Shown: piece after piece, positions 9,275 to 17,614 of the stretch | Numbering within the stretch: position 1 is the first letter of the stretch | Layout: the number at the start of each line of letters is the position of its first letter | Assembly (NCBI GenBank): GCA_000969725.1 | Contig: JXSR01S073254.1 | Reading direction: 5' to 3' (one strand) | Length of the DNA: 21,159 nucleotides | Source of the DNA: Ophiothrix spiculata | Taxonomy: Eukaryota; Echinodermata; Ophiuroidea; Amphilepidida; Ophiotrichidae | The notes under the pieces: generated by a model | Databases searched by the model: none | What the model was told of the DNA's origin: nothing | The model's input: only the letters and a program-made list of their open reading frames with translations | Made by a program: the position numbers and the translations under genes

Positions 9275-9692
9275 ACTTAATGACAAACCACCAAATGATA
9301 CAGAGTAATCTATTATCTTGCTTGGTTTTATCGCGCAATATACTCACGTGATCTTTAACCATTTTTTCAAGTAGTAACTCACCTTGTGCTCCTGTGACAA
9401 TTGTATATCTTGCCAATTTATCAAGGGGATTATTTGACAGGTGTTTTGAATAAAACAAAATCAATTATCATTTTAGTTCTAAAGCCACCAAAACTGTCTA
9501 TAGTAGTTAATGATTCATACGTTTACTGCAATATAGTTGAGTTTTATTATGCTCAAAATTCAAAATGACCTTTTTGTATGTTTATTGGAATTAGGTTAAA
9601 CATACGTAGATATAGCTTGGCATTCTAAAATGTCATTTCCTTCAAACATTTAATATGCTACAATACTATTAATTCGTCCTGCGTTCATACAT
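9275..9692. repeat. Blocks C, D and the start of E, copy 2
   Basis: C2 (TGACAAACCACCAAATGATAC at 9281) is followed by ACTCACGTGATCTT, then D2 (TTGACAGGTGTTTTGAATAA at 9434) and the first 50 bases of E (TTTAATATGCTACAATACTATT). E2 then passes directly into A3, so most of E, all of F and the F-to-A interval are missing in this unit. That explains its shorter period. Confidence 0.7.
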
Positions 9693-9695
9693 TCC

Positions 9696-10220
9696 TTTGA
9701 CAACGAATTTGATCCACTAGCTACTTTATGTCACAATCTAAGTTGTATCACTCTGATGTATCAAAATATATACAGTAGCCCTGACATCATGCGGATGTTC
9801 ACGTTGTATACAGAGCATAATTATCTCTAAGAACTCAAAACCTTTAACAACAAATGATAAGAATAATAAGAAACTGCAGAAATGTATTGAAAGGCTGTAG
9901 GCCCTCTAGGGAATGAATTGATATAAATAGATACACGGTGTTCCTACCTAACCGCATTACATATTCTGTAAATTCGTTTTTTTCATACACTAAATTCTAT
10001 AAAGCAACATAACTTTAAGATACGACATGATAAGAGCAACAGCATCTTAAAATACGACAGGATAATATTTGAAAGACAACGTGGACAAATTTCATCATTA
10101 AAGCAAACTAATCACTTATCGGACGCTGTGTAATCTGTACTAAAGGTTGACCTGTTTTGTTTTGGCAGCAATCAAATATCAGTAAATGTTAGGAGGATAT
10201 TGATAGTTCTAGTTTTAAGC
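9696..10220. repeat. Block A, copy 3
   Basis: This aligns with A2 through TTTGATCCACTAGCTA, CATGCGGATGTTCACGTTGTAT, GAATTGATATAAATAGATACA (9915-9935) and GATACGACATGATAA. The core is at 10101-10163 and the copy ends with TAGTTCTAGTTTTAAG. A small internal duplication of the AAGATACGACA-GATAA phrase is present near 10016 and 10047. Confidence 0.8.
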
Positions 10221-10602
10221 AGTGGTGTATAGCAATTTCATAAAATAAAAACGATCATTGCCAATATTTATATATAGTATATGTAATACAAATTCTCTTT
10301 TGACAGAATAAAACATTTAACTAAAATTAATAAAGTTAACACATTCTTGTCTTGTTCTTGATACACATGCATTTACTGGTATCACCAATTTAGTGTCATT
10401 AGTATAATTTTGCATTAAACGCATTGTTTACCGAATGATCTATACCATTTCAAATGGTGCATACATTGTATTAATTAATAACAAAGAAATGCTGGTATCT
10501 TTCCAATGTTCTTAATCATTAAAGTTTCAATTAATTCTGAAACATTCTGGTTACAGAAGATAATCTTAGTCGTTTTAAGGTTACATTTGCGCCCGTTTTA
10601 GC
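10221..10602. other. A+T-rich interval between A3 and the retroposed insert
   Basis: No gene or repeat was recognised. AATTAATT-type words are frequent. Nothing stands out in codon pattern or composition. Confidence 0.4.
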
Positions 10603-10693
10603 AAATCTAAGGTTTAGCGGCTGAGTGCATTATGATTTACTTGCTTTACACTATTAGTAATAATATGTATTACGTATAAGATTGTAGTTGGAA

Positions 10694-10738
10694 GACAACC
10701 CTGGGTTGGGCAACCCGGGGTTGCCTAACCCTGGGTTG
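10694..10738. repeat. Three tandem 15-base palindromic repeats
   Basis: Units at 10694-10708, 10709-10723 and 10724-10738 share the form nnYAACCC(T/G)GGGTTG. Each AACCC.GGGTT core is self-complementary, so the patch can fold in several ways. It is a sharp G+C island within A+T-rich DNA and lies inside the retroposed insert. The translated Q-P-R-V repetition on the minus strand is a by-product of the period and not a protein. Confidence 0.9.
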
Positions 10739-10765
10739 ACTATCATGTGGGTATTTCCACCGCTG

Positions 10766-10826
10766 CATATATATATATGTATATATATATGTATGTATAT
10801 ATATATATATATATATACATACACAT
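10766..10826. repeat. (TA)n/(TATG) microsatellite
   Basis: Alternating TATATA tracts are broken by GTATG and end with TACATACACAT. It is a simple repeat inside the retroposed insert and likely variable in length between individuals. Confidence 0.95.
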
Positions 10827-11114
10827 CTTAAATCAACATAATTATGACAGTAATGGTGATGTTTCTTTTTGCAAAATGTATCTGTTATAAATAAGTATGT
10901 TAAGATAAAATTATTTTTCATTCATTACGTGTTAAATATACAATAACATTGCTTAATAAAGGCGGATGCTAAAAGATAAAAAAAAAAATCTAAGGTTTAG
11001 CTCTGTTACTATACCATAGCAACCAGAAAAACGAAAATATATTTGTTTATATAAACTAGGCACCGTGGGCTGCACTTGATATTTCAACACATATTGGCAT
11101 ATAAGCACCATTTG

Positions 11115-11290
11115 TGAAGTTAGAAACAGGACGTGTATGAATGATTAAATCCTTGATAAATTACGGTAATGTAATATTTTATTTCCATCAGTGCTACCAA
11201 GATTAAAGATAAACAAAAAGCAATCAACACATAATGACTTTATGTCATCTGATCAATCGCCTTCTTTTTGAATTCAAATTACATGCATTC
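11115..11290. repeat. Block H, copy 3
   Basis: This aligns with 1695-1860 through GGTAATGTAATATTTTATTT, CCATCAGTGCTACCAA, AAACAAAAAGCA and TTATGTCATCTGAT. It sits in the same place as in unit 1, upstream of block B. Confidence 0.6.
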
Positions 11291-11454
11291 AAACATAACA
11301 TATTTGTATAATCCTATACGCATACCGTATTGTTACCTTAAATATACAAAATAAAGCTTAAGGCTAAGGGAAACAATCCCAGTAGGGATTTTGATTGGGC
11401 ACAGTGGTTTCGATCACAGCCTAAAAGTAAACCTGAGAAGAAAAATGAAAACAC

Positions 11455-11805
11455 TAAATGAAAGCTTATTCAATATTCCGACATAATTTCCTAATGGAAT
11501 GGTTTGTGCCTTTTCACACGTGGCTTTCTGTGTATACCTGATCAGCCTGTTCTCACTCAAACACAGCGTTGCTACATTTTTTTTTATGGTTCATGTTACA
11601 GACAGCGGATGAAACAGATATTCTTTAAGAAAATCCTTCGTCACCACATAGAGACGATATTTCTCTTACTTCATTCAAGAGAAGAGCTTGTATTTCCTAT
11701 TCCTACACAAAAAAAAAATCATGATTATAACTTGTTTAGAACCATGGTTCTTCTAATCAAATAAATCAATCTTTCTTTAAAAGTGCTTATGACAATGAAA
11801 TGTCA
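11455..11805. repeat. Block B, copy 3
   Basis: This aligns with the other B blocks: AAAGCTTATTCAATATTCCG, GGTTTGTGCC, TGTGTATACCTGATCAGCC, ATGGTTCATGTTACAGAC and CTCTTACTTCATTCAAG. The 86-codon frame at 11504-11764 falls here but is not open in copies 1 and 2, so it is not called as a gene. Confidence 0.75.
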
Positions 11806-11814
11806 AGACATTTT

Positions 11815-12040
11815 TGATCTAATTAAACCACCAAAGGATACGACTTAATCGATAATCTTGCATGGTTGCAATGATTTCAAACTTGATCTTTTAGAAATCT
11901 TTGAAATTTAATGCAACAATGTATTCCTGTGACACAGCTCACAAACAGCTCAAAGGGCTTATGACAGCTGAATTGAATAAGACAATTTATGTCATTCGTC
12001 AAGCTTTTCCCTGAATTCCCCGAACTGTTTTGCCTTAAGG
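11815..12040. repeat. Blocks C and D, copy 3
   Basis: AAACCACCAAAGGATACGACT, ATAATCTTGCATGG, AACTTGATCTT, CAGCTCAAAGGGCTTATGAC and AGCTGAATTGAATAAGAC, then TTATGTCATTCGTCA and TTTGCCTTAAGG. The same words in the same order occur at 15890-16130. This pair is the longest easily aligned C-D match in the window. Confidence 0.8.
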
Positions 12041-12934
12041 CTACTGTCCCTCGATAATATCATGTTCATTGCAAGGTTTTACTTACTTATACTTAATACA
12101 CTGTCACAATTCTTGAGGTATAGTCTTTACATTAGCCTAAACTGTAGGAAACCAACCGTGAAATAAAGGTAATGCTGTATTTAAACGGTATTTCTTGTAT
12201 TTATATTGTAAGAATCAGCTCTTGTTGTTTTGTCAAAATTAATGTATTATTTTGATACCAACAATTCTAACTTCTGCAAAAATCTGTAAACATATTGTCG
12301 TTTCCATAATTAAGAATATTTTATGTTGCTCTTTCTGTTGCAATCATTGGTGGAAGTCTAAATATGTTCCCGTAGACAATTAATAGTCAAGGCTAATAGA
12401 TAATTGAAAAACTCTATCCTTATGTTTGCAAAAATATTTCATAGTTTGCCAAGTGCAAGTGGGCAAATGCTCTCAGTGATCATGACATTTTTCCCAGCTA
12501 TTCATTTATAAAATGACCTTAACCTTAAATGTTTCAAGCGTTGCAGATGTTGAAATCGTTTTTATTTTTTTATCACCAATATAACATTAATTTAAAAAAA
12601 AATCTCGTCATTATATATATAACAATCATATTTTGTCTATTGGTAAGGTCATAATTCAAAATGTTCTCAGATGTGGTCTTAAATACGTCTATGATAAGAA
12701 CAAGGCGGTTAACGGTTAAAATGTTTTTCCAATACACATCAAGATAGAGATTTGCATCACCAAACTGTTTTTCTATATTTCTTCCCTCCCTTTTCTATTT
12801 GTAGCTTCCAATCAAGTTGTTTAAGGGTAATGAAAAGGTACTGGTAGAAAAACGATCCAATCTATTTATTTTGAAGCATTCGATGATATATCAGGATCAT
12901 TGCTTGTGTTGCCTATTTTGTTTTGTGAAATTAA
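12041..12934. other. Unassigned interval in unit 3
   Basis: About 0.9 kb has no supported gene. ACCTTAAATGTTTCAAGCGTTGCAGATGTT around 12525-12552 resembles CCTTAAATGTTGCAGATGTTTC near 16109-16130, which there directly follows D4. The roughly 490 bases at 12041-12525 may therefore be an insertion specific to this unit, but no terminal repeats were found. Confidence 0.45.
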
Positions 12935-13200
12935 ATATAAGGTACTTAGTGACTTACATCGAGTAAAGAAATTAAAATATTTGAGAAATTGTGCAACTAT
13001 TTTTTTCTGTATACCGTATCACGTGCGCGTAATGCGGTAAAGACATAATGCATGTCTATTTAGACACTTCTTTGCAATTGTAATGAAGAAAGGAAATGGG
13101 ACATTATTACTTGAATTTTTACTGGACCTATATTCAGCGCCTTCAATGATATACCGGTATACTTGCTTATAAGTTATAAAGTGTTTCCTGACTACATGTA
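12935..13200. repeat. Blocks E (end) and F, copy 3
   Basis: AGTGACTTACATCGAGTAAAGAA matches GGTGACTTACATTGAGTAAGAAT at 16685. CGTGCGCGTAATGCGGTAAAGACAT matches 4531 onward. TGCAATTGTAATGAAGAAAGGAAATGGGACATTATTA and CAGCGCCTTCAATGATATACC match 17274-17345. Together these link units 1, 3 and 4 and fix the order E then F. Confidence 0.7.
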
Positions 13201-13647
13201 TTTTTGCAGCTATCGAGTTAATACAATTATTATATTAATTTGCTGTCGAAATATATGTTCATTGTTATTTGAATTTTTCTTCGCTGAAATGAATTTTTCG
13301 CTTTAATGTGTGTATATTTTATTTTGTAAATTACTGGGAGAGGTGTCCCAACTCCTATTTTATTTGAGCTTAAAGAACTCGCTCCTTACAAAACTAATTT
13401 CATGGATTTGGGAATGGAGAAAGTAAGGATGTCACAAATTTTTGTAGCCGACTTACTTTATTTAGCTTGATTTAAATTCTGAACTACGGTATGCGGCACT
13501 GAAACTTTCATAACTTCCTTGTTAATTATCTACGCAGATACGAGTGATAAAAAGTTGATGATACACATTATACCTCTTCCTCTTTCTCATAAAACCGTGC
13601 ACGTTTATACATATGGTAACATTCAATACATAGTGCAAGAATCACAT
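13201..13647. other. Upstream flank of the fibrinogen-related gene
   Basis: A+T-rich sequence lacks a recognisable unit block. By the array order, F should be followed by the F-to-A interval and block A here, yet no A landmark (core, TATA-like word or TACGACAT phrase) is present. No open frame of interest was found. Confidence 0.5.
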
Positions 13648-13708
13648 AAGGACTCTGTCAAACCAGCGTACGTTATACGTACATTTCGTGATGTGTGACA
13701 GAGCCCTT
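13648..13708. repeat. Nested hairpin upstream of the fibrinogen-related gene
   Basis: AAGGACTCTGTCA (13648-13660) and TGACAGAGCCCTT (13696-13708) pair with one mismatch. The loop holds a second perfect hairpin, GTACGT-TAT-ACGTAC (13668-13682). The structure lies about 140 bases before the first ATG of the gene and 60 bases before a CCAAT word (13760-13764). It could be a tiny transposon relic or a structured promoter or leader element. Confidence 0.75.
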
Positions 13709-13845
13709 GTTACCCTAGTTATCTGATCGCCGGGGAACTATACCTAGTAAAATTATTAGCCAATAACATCACCAGGTACTTGGCATTAGATCATTCATAT
13801 GAATAGGTATTACAACATATCCAAATATGACACAATATCCTGTTA

Positions 13846-15078
13846 ATGTTTCAATACAAATTAAGGAAAGTATCAAGACGTGTTCTCCAAATAATACCCT
13901 GTCAATTCTGTTTTAAACGTTTGTGTGCAAACTTATTCTTGTTGCTAACAATATTGTTTGCACCAATGGCGTCATTTAAACATTTATCGATGGTGAACTT
14001 ATTTCCATGTATATTTGTGATCTTAATCACTCATCGGAGCTATTGTCATCCTCACAAAAGAGAGCTAAATAATTTCCCTCAAGTTCTCGAAATTCTTGAA
14101 GACGAGCAACAAGAACAGCTGCAACAAACGGAGATTCTACAGAACATTTCTTCTGCACTTAGTCAAGATGATAGTTCTAACATACTTCAAAAACAGTCCA
14201 ATAATATGGCGAAAGTCATCGAAGCTTTGGCTAGTCAGTCGGAAATATTAGCGAACATTTCAGGTAGCCTGAATACACTTGCATCAGGATCTTCAAGTTT
14301 AATCAGTACGCTGGCGAACCGTTTGGACATATTGGAGAGTCTTGATACTTCAGCATCAGAAAATCTGAATTTGTTGGCTAATCAGTCAAAACTTTTAGAG
14401 AAAATGTCTATTAGCATTGATAAGTTGACAAAGAGTTCCCCAATAACTGCACGAGATTGTGTCGACATCGCGTCTCAAGGCCCATACGTGAGTGGGCAGT
14501 ATACCATAGTACCGTGGGATGGACTAAGTCCATTTAAAGTATATTGTGATTTGGAGTCTGATGATGGGGGCTGGATTGTGATACAGAAACGCTTTGATGG
14601 ATCTATTGACTTTGACCGTGGCTGGGAAGAATACAAAAACGGGTTTGGTGATTTGGAAGGAGAGTTCTGGCTTGGACTGAATAAAGTGTTTCGATTAACG
14701 CGCTCAGGAGGTCCATGGCAAATTAGGGTTGAGTTGGAGGACTTTACTGGCAGATCGGCCTATGCTCAGTACGATAACTTTGCTGTTGGGAGTGAGAAAA
14801 CTTATTTTCAATTGGTATCAATTGGTCATTATAACGGAACTGCTGGCGATGCTCTCACGTATCATGTAGGTCGAGGATTTACGACCAAAGATCGCGACAA
14901 TGACTCAAAGAGCGGGGTCAATTGTGCTGAAAGCTACGGAGCCTTTTGGCATGGAGGGTGCGGCTATGCGAAACTCAATGGCCTTTACCGTACTTCGGGG
15001 CCAGAAGGAATTAAATGGGGAAAGATGCATGGAGATACACTGAAGTCGTCGACGATGAAGATAAAAGCAAATCGCTAA
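13846..15078 (+). CDS. Secreted fibrinogen-related protein (ficolin/tachylectin-like lectin), intronless
   Basis: This 410-residue frame encodes a probable secreted lectin. Residues 203-408 form a complete fibrinogen-like domain: CDLESDDGGWIVIQKR (234-249), the FDRGW..YK.GFG segment (256-268), EFWLGL (273-278), FTTKDRDND with calcium-site aspartates 349, 351 and 353, NCAESYGAFW and LNGLY. Its four cysteines (205, 234, 360, 372) fit the usual two disulphides. Residues 78-195 are an amphipathic stalk with repeated Q-S/T-x-x-L-x-x-I/M-S motifs near 94, 131 and 180, likely a coiled coil for oligomerisation. Possible N-glycosylation sites are N100, N137, N179, N330 and N352. The start is uncertain: an in-frame TGA lies 16 bases before the first ATG, but hydrophobic stretches at 28-40 and 50-62 make Met41 (13966) or Met49 (13990) plausible signal-peptide starts. 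FReP lectins bind acetylated sugars in innate immunity. The ficolin Cys-His ligand dipeptide is Cys-Gly here (372-373), so the ligand may differ. The domain is certain; function is inferred from family. Confidence 0.93.
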   Translation: MFQYKLRKVSRRVLQIIPCQFCFKRLCANLFLLLTILFAPMASFKHLSMVNLFPCIFVILITHRSYCHPHKRELNNFPQVLEILEDEQQEQLQQTEILQNISSALSQDDSSNILQKQSNNMAKVIEALASQSEILANISGSLNTLASGSSSLISTLANRLDILESLDTSASENLNLLANQSKLLEKMSISIDKLTKSSPITARDCVDIASQGPYVSGQYTIVPWDGLSPFKVYCDLESDDGGWIVIQKRFDGSIDFDRGWEEYKNGFGDLEGEFWLGLNKVFRLTRSGGPWQIRVELEDFTGRSAYAQYDNFAVGSEKTYFQLVSIGHYNGTAGDALTYHVGRGFTTKDRDNDSKSGVNCAESYGAFWHGGCGYAKLNGLYRTSGPEGIKWGKMHGDTLKSSTMKIKANR

Positions 15079-15180
15079 AAATCTGACCATTGATTACACT
15101 GATCAACATCATCAAAGATACATTTTGTGTTTGAAGCCTTTATAACAGTCGGCAGACATTATGCTAATGAGTTCATTTGA

Positions 15181-15186
15181 AATAAA
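15181..15186 (+). promoter_or_regulatory. Polyadenylation signal of the fibrinogen-related gene
   Basis: AATAAA lies 103 bases after the TAA stop (15076-15078), with GT-rich sequence (TTGGAGTTGTTTT) about 35 bases further on. The spacing is right for a short 3' untranslated region and supports the view that this is a functional terminal or sole exon. Confidence 0.65.
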
Positions 15187-15307
15187 ATTTTCCGATCTCG
15201 TAAAATATCACAATAATATTCGCTTGGAGTTGTTTTATAAGTATAATTAACAGACGGTAGCTATTGGGGTTGGGATGTTCTTATTCTGGAGTATTCAATT
15301 GAACAAT

Positions 15308-15425
15308 GAGTTTACCTGATTTTGAACGAATCTTCAAGGAATAAAATAAAAACAATTTATGTTATTCGTCATGTTATGTGCTAAATTCTCAGAACTACTT
15401 TGCCTTGAATTTTTCATACGTTTGC
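15308..15425. repeat. Partial extra copy of blocks C/D after the gene
   Basis: TTACCTGATTTTGAACGAATCTTC resembles CTCACTTGATCTTGAGCAAATGTTG at 15961. ACAATTTATGTTATTCGTCATGTTATG followed by ACTACTTTGCCTTGAA matches both 11984-12040 and 16070-16115. It is a further fragment of the unit, about 0.7 kb before the fuller copy at 15890. Confidence 0.6.
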
Positions 15426-15889
15426 CGTTTGATTAACTCACCAAAAATATGAATTTGAAAACAGATGCAATTAACAATTAACACTGCTTCCATTCATGTA
15501 CTACTTTTCTTGCGTGGACATATTTCAAATGTTTTCATGTGGTTTATACGTCGATCAGAGCAAGGTGATGAGGAGGTTTTGTCTCGGAACATCAAAAAAA
15601 ATATCAGTATTTATTTCAAATTCTGATAGTGACCTCTAAGTCAAATTGCAAGAATTTTTAGATTACTATTAAATTAAAAATACACAATTAAACACAATGT
15701 AGATCACACCGCAAATATTGCAACATTTAAACAGTCATACTAATGTCCTTCTTTCATAACCTATCATTATTAATGAACTAGTACAATAGTATCTTGTTTA
15801 CAATTCTTGGAAATGTTAAAACATTTTTACAGGGCGTAGAAATATGAGAATGATTTGAATAATATGAGAATAGCATTGTCAAGACTTCA
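15426..15889. other. Interval between the two C/D copies
   Basis: A+T-rich, with no gene or terminal repeats recognised. A short duplication (AATATGAGAAT at 15841 and 15860) is present. Confidence 0.45.
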
Positions 15890-16130
15890 TTGATTAACGA
15901 CAAACAACCAAATGATACGACAAAATTTATTATCTAGCAGGATTAGATTTGTACAATAGCCTCACTTGATCTTGAGCAAATGTTGAAAGTTTCATGAAAC
16001 GCACCTTATAGTCTTCCTGTCATACATTTTCAGCTCAAAGGGATTAGCTGACAGCTGAATTGAATAAGAACATTTATTTTATTCGTCATGTCATGCATTT
16101 AATCGTTTGCCTTAAATGTTGCAGATGTTT
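15890..16130. repeat. Blocks C and D, copy 4
   Basis: ACGACAAACAACCAAATGATACGACAAAAT, TTATCTAGCAGGATT, CTCACTTGATCTTGAGCAAA, CAGCTCAAAGGGATTAG and CTGACAGCTGAATTGAATAAG, then TTATTCGTCATG and TTTGCCTTAAATGTTGCAG. It aligns in order with 11815-12040. Confidence 0.8.
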
Positions 16131-16549
16131 CACAAAATAAATTTACTTTGAAAAAAAAAATGCAATTATTTGATACTGTAATATTTAAATTTAAGCGTTA
16201 ATAATCAGAATAAGCTAAAGGTAACTAAGAGGATCTCCTGACATCATCAGGATAAAACATTTGGATTATCACATCCATGTTTATTTATGTTGTGTTGTGT
16301 TTTTTTTTTGTTTGATTGTTTTATTGTTATAGTTTTTTCCCTTTCTGAAAGAGAAACAAATGCGCTTCCAACAAATTTTAATTAATTTATCAAGGTTTCA
16401 TTAATTAATTCGGAAATGCTTATCTAATATTAAAAAATAAGATATAATGGAAGATAAACGATCAAACGTATATACTTTCTTTTAAAGATCATGGTATCAG
16501 GTGCATCGTTTTCAATTAATTGCAATTTTGTTTCCTATATGATCGTGAT
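16131..16549. other. Interval between D4 and E4
   Basis: A+T-rich, with simple T and TTG runs (16285-16330) and repeated AATTAATT words. No gene was recognised. Confidence 0.45.
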
Positions 16550-17390
16550 ATGAAGGTACTTATGTTGTCTTGTATTCATCTCACATTATTTTCATCAACA
16601 GTTAAATATTCTGCATGCATATTTCAAATTGACAAGTGAATGGATATTGTATGCAAAAAGACAATTTGTGTCTTGGGAACAGATGGTGACTTACATTGAG
16701 TAAGAATATTGCTTATATGATAATGTGGTCCTTTGAGACTAGAGATGCATGAACATTACGAGTTTTTCACTAAGTAGAACATTTCGTATATCAAAGACAT
16801 AGTTTATGTGACCCGTCATATCGAAAGGTACCATAAGGTCGGCATAGTAAATAACGAGATACGGGCCATTGAAGCTGAGCATAGTCAAAAATCACGTCCG
16901 AGGTCGAATTTCTAATTTCATCAGAAACGTTACCTTTGAAGTGTATTCTATCATATAAATCAGGTTCCAACATCTAAAACATAATACAAATGTTTTTAAA
17001 ATCGAGATAAAAATCCTTTTTTCCATTCAAGTTTTACGTACAGAAACTTTAAACTCGATTTTCTCAGAACTGTAGTTTTCTGAAACAGTCCGATGCCTTT
17101 TACCAATTTGGATGTAACTTTTCAATCGAACATCCAATATCCAAAAGCAAGGTGTCATTTTAAAGCTTAAAATATAATCTTTCAGATGAGACCCAAAAAA
17201 ATCAATTTTCATTTTTGGACCCTTTAGGTATCTTTTGCTATGACGGGTCAAATATGTCCATTTCGGTACTGCTTTGCAGCTGTAAGGGAAAGAAGGGAAT
17301 GAGACATTATTATTATGTACATGTATTTTCATCGCCTTCAGTTATATATATCTACTTCTAAAATATTGTCTATCCATCTACATGTATCTG
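16550..17390. repeat. Blocks E and F, copy 4, split by a MITE
   Basis: E4 (TTGTATTCATCTCACATTATTTT, ATCAACAGT, GCATGCATATTTCAAATTGAC, GTGTCTTGGGAACAG, GGTGACTTACATTGAG) aligns with 4250-4480 and 12935 onward. F4 (TTTGCAGCTGTAAGGGAAAGAAGGGAATGAGACATTATTATT, ATCGCCTTCAGTTATATA) aligns with 13071-13160. The two halves are separated by the element at 16807-17252, which copies 1 and 3 lack. Confidence 0.75.
16807..17252. mobile_element. TA-flanked MITE with GACCCGTCATA ends
   Basis: The left end TGTGACCCGTCATATCGAAA faces a right end which on the minus strand reads TTTGACCCGTCATAGCAAAA. Similarity continues through AGGTACC/AGATACC. TA lies immediately outside both ends (16805-16806 and 17253-17254), as for Tc1/mariner-type insertions. 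The 446-base body has no transposase; the minus-strand frames overlapping it (16791-16973, 17027-17332) show no known domain. Its absence from 4480-4520 and 12990-13020 supports insertion into an already duplicated unit. Confidence 0.8.
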
Positions 17391-17614
17391 CATTTTAATG
17401 TGCTCAATGTAACTAATGTGACATGTACAGTTGGTTTAGGTACTTCTATTGGTTTCAAGGTTGATGTTGTCAAAATAAGTGGGGGTTTTTCTCGCTGTAT
17501 TTGTCGTTTTATTACAACATGAAAAACCTGAAACTTAATCAAAATTGTTTCTTTACTTGTATATATTAGTAACGCAACTCATGAAAGTTATTTTGTGATC
17601 GATGAAGCATCTAA

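Larger units (their letters stand above)
10603..11001 (+). mobile_element. Retroposed sequence with poly(A) tail and target-site duplications
   Basis: AAATCTAAGGTTTAGC occurs at 10603-10618 and again at 10986-11001, enclosing about 367 bases. Immediately before the second copy is a run of 11 A (10978-10988), and 17 bases before that run is AATAAA (10955-10960). A poly(A) tail, an upstream polyadenylation signal and flanking direct duplications are the standard marks of target-primed reverse transcription. The insert could be a processed copy of an mRNA 3' end or a 5'-truncated LINE or SINE. I recognise no coding sequence in it. Thirteen of the 16 duplicated bases are certain, because three overlap the A run. 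Confidence 0.75.

Noticed and set aside
10670-10921. Minus-strand frame with repeated Q-P-R-V and Y-I-Y-I peptides
   Set aside because: The peptide pattern comes from the 15-base palindromic units and the TA microsatellite; it is not a gene.
11504-11764. 86-codon open frame in block B3
   Set aside because: It is not open in blocks B1 and B2, and no domain is recognisable.
14905-15090. Minus-strand frame opposite the fibrinogen domain
   Set aside because: It is a shadow of the strongly supported plus-strand gene.
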